Positions 60,066 through 64,000 of a DNA stretch of 64,000 nucleotides are shown here, piece after piece. Each line of letters begins with the position of its first letter. Position 1 is the first letter of the stretch. The notes beneath the pieces are model-generated. The model was not told the DNA's origin. It did no database searches and saw only the letters and a list, made by a program, of their open reading frames with translations. The stretch spans positions 169,199 through 233,198 of the forward strand of contig NZ_VLLA01000013.1 of assembly GCF_007830635.1 (NCBI RefSeq), given 5' to 3'. This DNA comes from Bradyrhizobium huanghuaihaiense. GTDB lineage: Bacteria > Pseudomonadota > Alphaproteobacteria > Rhizobiales > Xanthobacteraceae. The position numbers and the translations under genes are program-made.

Positions 60066-62540
60066 TCACGTCCCGCGCGGCTTTGCCCGGCGGGTCGGCA
60101 GTGCGCTCGCGGGATCGTCCGGCCAAGGGTGGCGCGGATAGCGGCCGCGCAGATCGGAGCGCACGGCGGCGTAGCTGCCGCGCCAGAAGCCGGGAAGGTC
60201 GCGCGTCACCTGCACCGGGCGCTGTGCCGGCGACAGCAATTCCAGCACCAGCGGCACCTTGCCGGCCGCGATCGACGGATGGGTGTTGAGACCGAACAAT
60301 TCCTGCAGACGCACCGCGATGGTCGGCCCCTGCTCGGCCTCGTAGTCGATCGCGAACACGCTTCCCGTCGGCGCCTCGAAATGGGTCGGCGCCTCGCGGT
60401 CGAGCCGCGCGCGCATTTCCCACGGCAGCAGCGCCATCAGCGCATCGGAGAGATCGCCGGCGGAAATGTCCTTGAGCGCGATCTTGTCGTAGAGCGCCGG
60501 CACCAGCCAATCGTCGCGCCGCGCGATCAGGCCGTCGTCGGACAGATCCGGCCAGCTGTCGCCCTCGGCCTTGCGCAGGAACATCACGCGGTCGCGCCAT
60601 TGTTTGGCGGCTTTCGACCAGGGCAGCCGATCGAGGCCCGCAGCGATCAGCCCGTCGGCGAAGATGCGCGCGGTGTCCTCCGAGGGCGACACGGCGAGCG
60701 TGGCCTCGGACAGCGTGATCGCATGCAGCGCACGCTTGCGCCGTGCGCGTAGCGCCATCGCGCCGCGGTCGAAGGAGATCTCGTCGACGCCCTCGATATG
60801 CTCGGCGAAGTGACGCTCGATCTCGTCCTGCGATATCTGCGCCGCGAGCAGAATGCGGCCGCTTGCGGCCGTTCCCGTCATCTCGCCGATCGCGATATAG
60901 GGCGCGCGGGCGAGCGAGGAGGTCTGTTCCACGGCGGCGCCGCGGCCGTTGGCGAGCACAAAACTGCCATTGCCGCGATTGCGCGCGACGCGGTCCGGGA
61001 AGGCATAGGCCAGCATCAGGCCGGTGGAGAGGTCGTCCTGCTGTCCCGCCTTCTCCGACGCTGCCACCTGCGAGGCCCAGCGTCGCGCCAGATCGCGAGC
61101 GCTCGAAGCACGCGGGGAGCGGTCGCGGCGAAACTGGTCGCGCCGGTGCTCGAGGTCGACACTGTCGCCCCCGAGCCCGCGCTCGGTGATGATGGCCGCG
61201 ATCTCGGCAGCGGCCTCGCCCTCGCCGGCGCGATGCGAATCCACGATCATGCGTGCCAGGCGCGGCGGCAGCGCCAGCGCGCGCAGGCTCTTGCCCTCGG
61301 CGGTGATACGGCCGTCGGCATCGAGCGCGTTGAGCTCGGAGAGCAGGCTTTTTGCCTCCTTCCAGGCCGGCTGCGGCGGCGGATCGAGGAACGACAGCGC
61401 GGCGGGATCAGTGACGCCCCATTGCGCGAGATCGAGCACCAGCGACGACAGGTCGGCGCTTAAAATTTCCGGCTGAGTGTAGGGCGCGAGCGAGGCCGTC
61501 TGCGGCTCGTCCCAGAGCCGGTAGCAGACGCCGGGCTCGGTGCGGCCGGCACGGCCGCGGCGCTGGTCCACCGCCGCGCGCGCGGCGCGCACAGTCTCAA
61601 GCCGCGTCAGGCCGATATCGGGCTCATAGCGTGGCACGCGGGCAAGCCCGGAATCGACCACGATGCGCACGCCTTCGATGGTGAGCGAGGTCTCCGCAAT
61701 CGAGGTCGCCAGCACCACTTTTCGCGTGCCCTTCGGCGCCGGCGCGATGGCGCGGTCCTGCACGGCGGCATCGAGCGCGCCGAACAGCGGCACGATCTCG
61801 ATGCTGGCGTCCTGCACGCGCTCGGAAAGGAAATTCTGGGTGCGGCGGATCTCGGCGGCGCCTGGCAGGAACGCCAGCACCGAGCCGCTGTCGGCACGGA
61901 GCGCGGAGGCAATGGCATCGGCCATCTGTCGCTCGATCGGCGCATCCGCCTTGCGGCCGAGATAGCGCGTCTCGACCGGAAAGGCACGGCCCTCGCTCTC
62001 GACGACGGGGGCATCGCCGAGCAGCTTGGCAACGCGCGCGCCGTCGAGCGTGGCCGACATCACGAGGATACGGAGATCCTCGCGCAGGCCGGTTTGCGCA
62101 TCGCGCGCCAGCGCGAGGCCCATGTCGGCGTCGAGGGAGCGTTCGTGGAATTCGTCGAACAGGATCGCGGCAACGCCTGACAGTTCGGGATCGTCGAGGA
62201 TCTGGCGGGTGAAGATGCCCTCGGTCACGACCTCGATGCGCGTTGCGCGCGAGATCTTCGAGCCGAAGCGGACGCGGTAGCCGACGGTCTCCCCGGCGCG
62301 CTCGCCCAGCGATTTGGCCATGCGGTCGGCGCTGGCGCGCGCGGCGATGCGGCGAGGCTCCAGCACGATGATCTTCTTGCCTTTGGCCCAGGGCGCATCG
62401 AGCAACGCCAGCGGCACGCGCGTGGTCTTGCCGGCACCGGGAGGCGCTACCAGCACGGCGGCATTGTGCTGATCCAGCGTGCGCGACAAGTCGTCGAGCA
62501 CGGCATCGATCGGGAGGGGCGTGTCGAAGCTACGGGGCAA
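60066..62540 (-). CDS. hrpB: ATP-dependent helicase HrpB
   Basis: An 824-residue DEAH-type helicase. I place the start at TTG 62540 (MPRSFDTPLPIDAVLDDLSR). Reading further upstream enters a family E repeat at 62553-62668, which is not coding. Motifs are Walker A APPGAGKTTRVPL, DEFH in ILFDEFHERSLDADMGLALA (HrpB-specific DEFH), SATLDG, and the late QRRGRAGRTEPGVCYRLW. The HrpB C-terminal domain is complete. It acts as an RNA/DNA helicase of unclear target. Confidence 0.93.
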   Translation of the reverse strand: MPRSFDTPLPIDAVLDDLSRTLDQHNAAVLVAPPGAGKTTRVPLALLDAPWAKGKKIIVLEPRRIAARASADRMAKSLGERAGETVGYRVRFGSKISRATRIEVVTEGIFTRQILDDPELSGVAAILFDEFHERSLDADMGLALARDAQTGLREDLRILVMSATLDGARVAKLLGDAPVVESEGRAFPVETRYLGRKADAPIERQMADAIASALRADSGSVLAFLPGAAEIRRTQNFLSERVQDASIEIVPLFGALDAAVQDRAIAPAPKGTRKVVLATSIAETSLTIEGVRIVVDSGLARVPRYEPDIGLTRLETVRAARAAVDQRRGRAGRTEPGVCYRLWDEPQTASLAPYTQPEILSADLSSLVLDLAQWGVTDPAALSFLDPPPQPAWKEAKSLLSELNALDADGRITAEGKSLRALALPPRLARMIVDSHRAGEGEAAAEIAAIITERGLGGDSVDLEHRRDQFRRDRSPRASSARDLARRWASQVAASEKAGQQDDLSTGLMLAYAFPDRVARNRGNGSFVLANGRGAAVEQTSSLARAPYIAIGEMTGTAASGRILLAAQISQDEIERHFAEHIEGVDEISFDRGAMALRARRKRALHAITLSEATLAVSPSEDTARIFADGLIAAGLDRLPWSKAAKQWRDRVMFLRKAEGDSWPDLSDDGLIARRDDWLVPALYDKIALKDISAGDLSDALMALLPWEMRARLDREAPTHFEAPTGSVFAIDYEAEQGPTIAVRLQELFGLNTHPSIAAGKVPLVLELLSPAQRPVQVTRDLPGFWRGSYAAVRSDLRGRYPRHPWPDDPASALPTRRAKPRGT

Positions 62541-62552
62541 AAGTCTCGATCC

Positions 62553-62668
62553 GTCATCGTCCGCGCCTTGTGCGCAACTGCGCACTGGGCGGACGATCCA
62601 GTCAATTAGATCCCGGCCATTCCAAAGATCTGTGTGTACTGGATACCCCGCCTTCGCGGGGTATGACA
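62553..62668. repeat. REP-type repeat, family E (copy 5, extended arm)
   Basis: The left arm is lengthened by an extra TGCGCA-ACT-TGCGCA-type hairpin between its CGTCCGC halves; the right arm is ACCCCGCCTTCGCGGGGTATGACA. It separates hrpB from the UDP-glucose dehydrogenase gene. Confidence 0.88.
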
Positions 62669-62682
62669 ATCGTGTGTAACGA

Positions 62683-63999
62683 TCAGCCCTGCGCCGACGG
62701 GCGTCCGACGCTCTCATAGGTGAAGCCGGCCGCGCGCATGTCCTCGGGGCTGTAGATGTTGCGGAGGTCGACGACGACGGGCTGTGCCATCACGCTCTTC
62801 AGCCGGTCGAGATCGAGGCCGCGGAACTGCACCCATTCGGTGACGACCACCAGCGCATCGGCGCCTTGCGCGCAGGAATAGGCGTCCTCGCAATAGGTGA
62901 TGTTGGGCAGCTCACCCTTCGCCTGCTCCATGCCGACGGGATCGAACGCCTTCACCTTCGCGCCCATGTCGATGAGGCCGGTGACGAGCGGGATCGACGG
63001 CGCATCGCGCATGTCGTCGGTGTCGGGCTTGAAGGTGAGGCCGAGCACGGCGATGGTCTTGCCGCGCAAGGAGCCGCCGAGCGCCTGGCTTACTTTCCGC
63101 GCCATCGCGCGCTTGCGGTTCTCGTTGACCGCCAGCACGGACTCGACGATGCGCAAGGATACGTCATAGTCCTGCGCGATCTTGATCAGCGCCTTGGTGT
63201 CCTTCGGGAAGCACGAGCCGCCGAAGCCGGGGCCGGCATGCAGGAACTTGGTGCCGATGCGGTTGTCGAGGCCAATGCCGCGCGCGACCTCCTGCACGTT
63301 GGCGCCGACCTTCTCCGAGAGGTCCGCGATCTCGTTGATGAAGGTGATCTTGGTCGCGAGGAAGGCGTTGGCGGCGTATTTGATCATCTCGGCGGTGCGG
63401 CGCGCGGTGAACATCAGCGGCGCCTGGTTCAGCGACAGCGGGCGATAGATGTCGCCCATCACCTTGCGGCCGCGCTCGTCCGAGGTGCCGACGACGACGC
63501 GATCGGGGAATTTGAAGTCGCGGATCGCCGCGCCCTCGCGCAGGAATTCGGGGTTGGAGGCGACGACGACGTCCGCCTTTGGATTGGTCTCGCGGATGAT
63601 GCGCTCGACCTCGTCGCCGGTGCCGACAGGCACGGTCGACTTGGTCACGACCACGGTGAAGCCTTGAAGCGACTGCGCGATCTCTTTCGCGGCGGCGTAG
63701 ACGTAGGACAGGTCGGCGTGACCGTCGCCGCGGCGCGACGGCGTGCCGACCGCGATGAACACGGCGTCCGCATCGGCGACCGGCTTGGACAGGTCAGTGG
63801 TGAAGTCGAGCCGCTTCGCCTTCACATTCGCTGCGACCAGCTCGTCGAGACCGGGCTCGTAGATCGGAATCTCGCCGCGGTGCAGGGCCGCAATCTTCTT
63901 CTCGTCCTTGTCGACGCAGGTGACGTCGTGACCGAAATCCGCAAAGCAGGCTCCGGACACCAGTCCCACATAGCCCGTTCCGATCATCGCGATTCGCAT
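62683..63999 (-). CDS. ugd: UDP-glucose 6-dehydrogenase
   Basis: A 438-residue NAD-dependent enzyme converting UDP-glucose to UDP-glucuronate in two oxidation steps. The Rossmann start is MRIAMIGTGYVGLVSGACFADFGHDV; the catalytic Cys is in GFGGSCFPKDTKALI near residue 263. Substrate loops KATFINE-type (here ATKITFINEIADL) and GLTFKPDTDDMRDAPS complete the fold. The full length lies in the window; its ATG ends one base before the window edge. It supplies precursors for exopolysaccharide or lipopolysaccharide. Confidence 0.96.
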   Translation of the reverse strand: MRIAMIGTGYVGLVSGACFADFGHDVTCVDKDEKKIAALHRGEIPIYEPGLDELVAANVKAKRLDFTTDLSKPVADADAVFIAVGTPSRRGDGHADLSYVYAAAKEIAQSLQGFTVVVTKSTVPVGTGDEVERIIRETNPKADVVVASNPEFLREGAAIRDFKFPDRVVVGTSDERGRKVMGDIYRPLSLNQAPLMFTARRTAEMIKYAANAFLATKITFINEIADLSEKVGANVQEVARGIGLDNRIGTKFLHAGPGFGGSCFPKDTKALIKIAQDYDVSLRIVESVLAVNENRKRAMARKVSQALGGSLRGKTIAVLGLTFKPDTDDMRDAPSIPLVTGLIDMGAKVKAFDPVGMEQAKGELPNITYCEDAYSCAQGADALVVVTEWVQFRGLDLDRLKSVMAQPVVVDLRNIYSPEDMRAAGFTYESVGRPSAQG

Positions 64000-64000
64000 G

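Noticed and set aside
62541..62717. N-terminal extension of hrpB to 62717
   Set aside because: The extra residues are translated from a family E repeat; the family starts near the TTG at 62540.

Overview
The window looks like chromosomal DNA from a Bradyrhizobium-type alphaproteobacterium. It is GC-rich and carries an ALAS-type hemA, an Irr-family regulator, perfect FixK/FNR boxes, a BA14K-family protein, an Omp25/31-like porin, a stand-alone F0 ATP synthase operon with a divided b/b' pair, and many rhizobial palindromic repeats. I see no phage, plasmid, transposase, CRISPR, rRNA or tRNA. One structural RNA, the small SRP RNA, is present. Species identity is inferred from gene content only.

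Layout. 1-7.1 kb: a truncated PcaB/PurB-type lyase, a BA14K protein, two paralogous soluble winged-helix/TolB-like/TPR regulators bracketing a GFA-family gene and a methanethiol methyltransferase gene (mddA), then an Irr-like regulator. 7.2-16.9 kb: envelope proteins, a TetR regulator divergent from a peptide-type ABC importer with a fused ATPase, a coupled pair of tiny genes and an AEC transporter. 17-24 kb: XRE-like protein, porin, chemoreceptor, MBL hydrolase, a divergent type II dehydroquinase-like protein, and hemA behind a FixK box. 24-36 kb: a CrbS/MxtR-like sensor kinase; cytochrome P460, alpha/beta hydrolase and Ohr facing a large ATPase regulator; a CrbR/ErdR-like response regulator divergent from an MHS transporter. 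36-44 kb: yjbQ, atpIBEG'F, truA-fmt-def and rmuC. 44-50 kb: a GIY-YIG nuclease gene tightly flanked by two near-identical repeats, an AmpG-like permease, recR-ybaB-dnaX and ffs. 50-57 kb: an amino-acid-type ABC importer operon ending in a degenerate SDR and an enolase-superfamily enzyme, then HIT-nudC-pfkB and an Lrp regulator. 57-64 kb: phosphohexomutase, aspartic protease, hrpB and UDP-glucose dehydrogenase.

The strongest recurring signal is a set of about eight families of bipartite inverted repeats (REPIN-like, 70-165 bp) in the intergenic spaces. One copy is nested inside another family, two lie between binding-protein and permease genes of unrelated ABC operons, and two near-identical copies flank the GIY-YIG gene. 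Other leads are a 22-bp tandem repeat between mddA and its divergent regulator, a FixK box in front of the Irr-like gene, an AroQ-like protein missing two substrate-contact residues, and an SDR lacking the Tyr/Lys catalytic pair.
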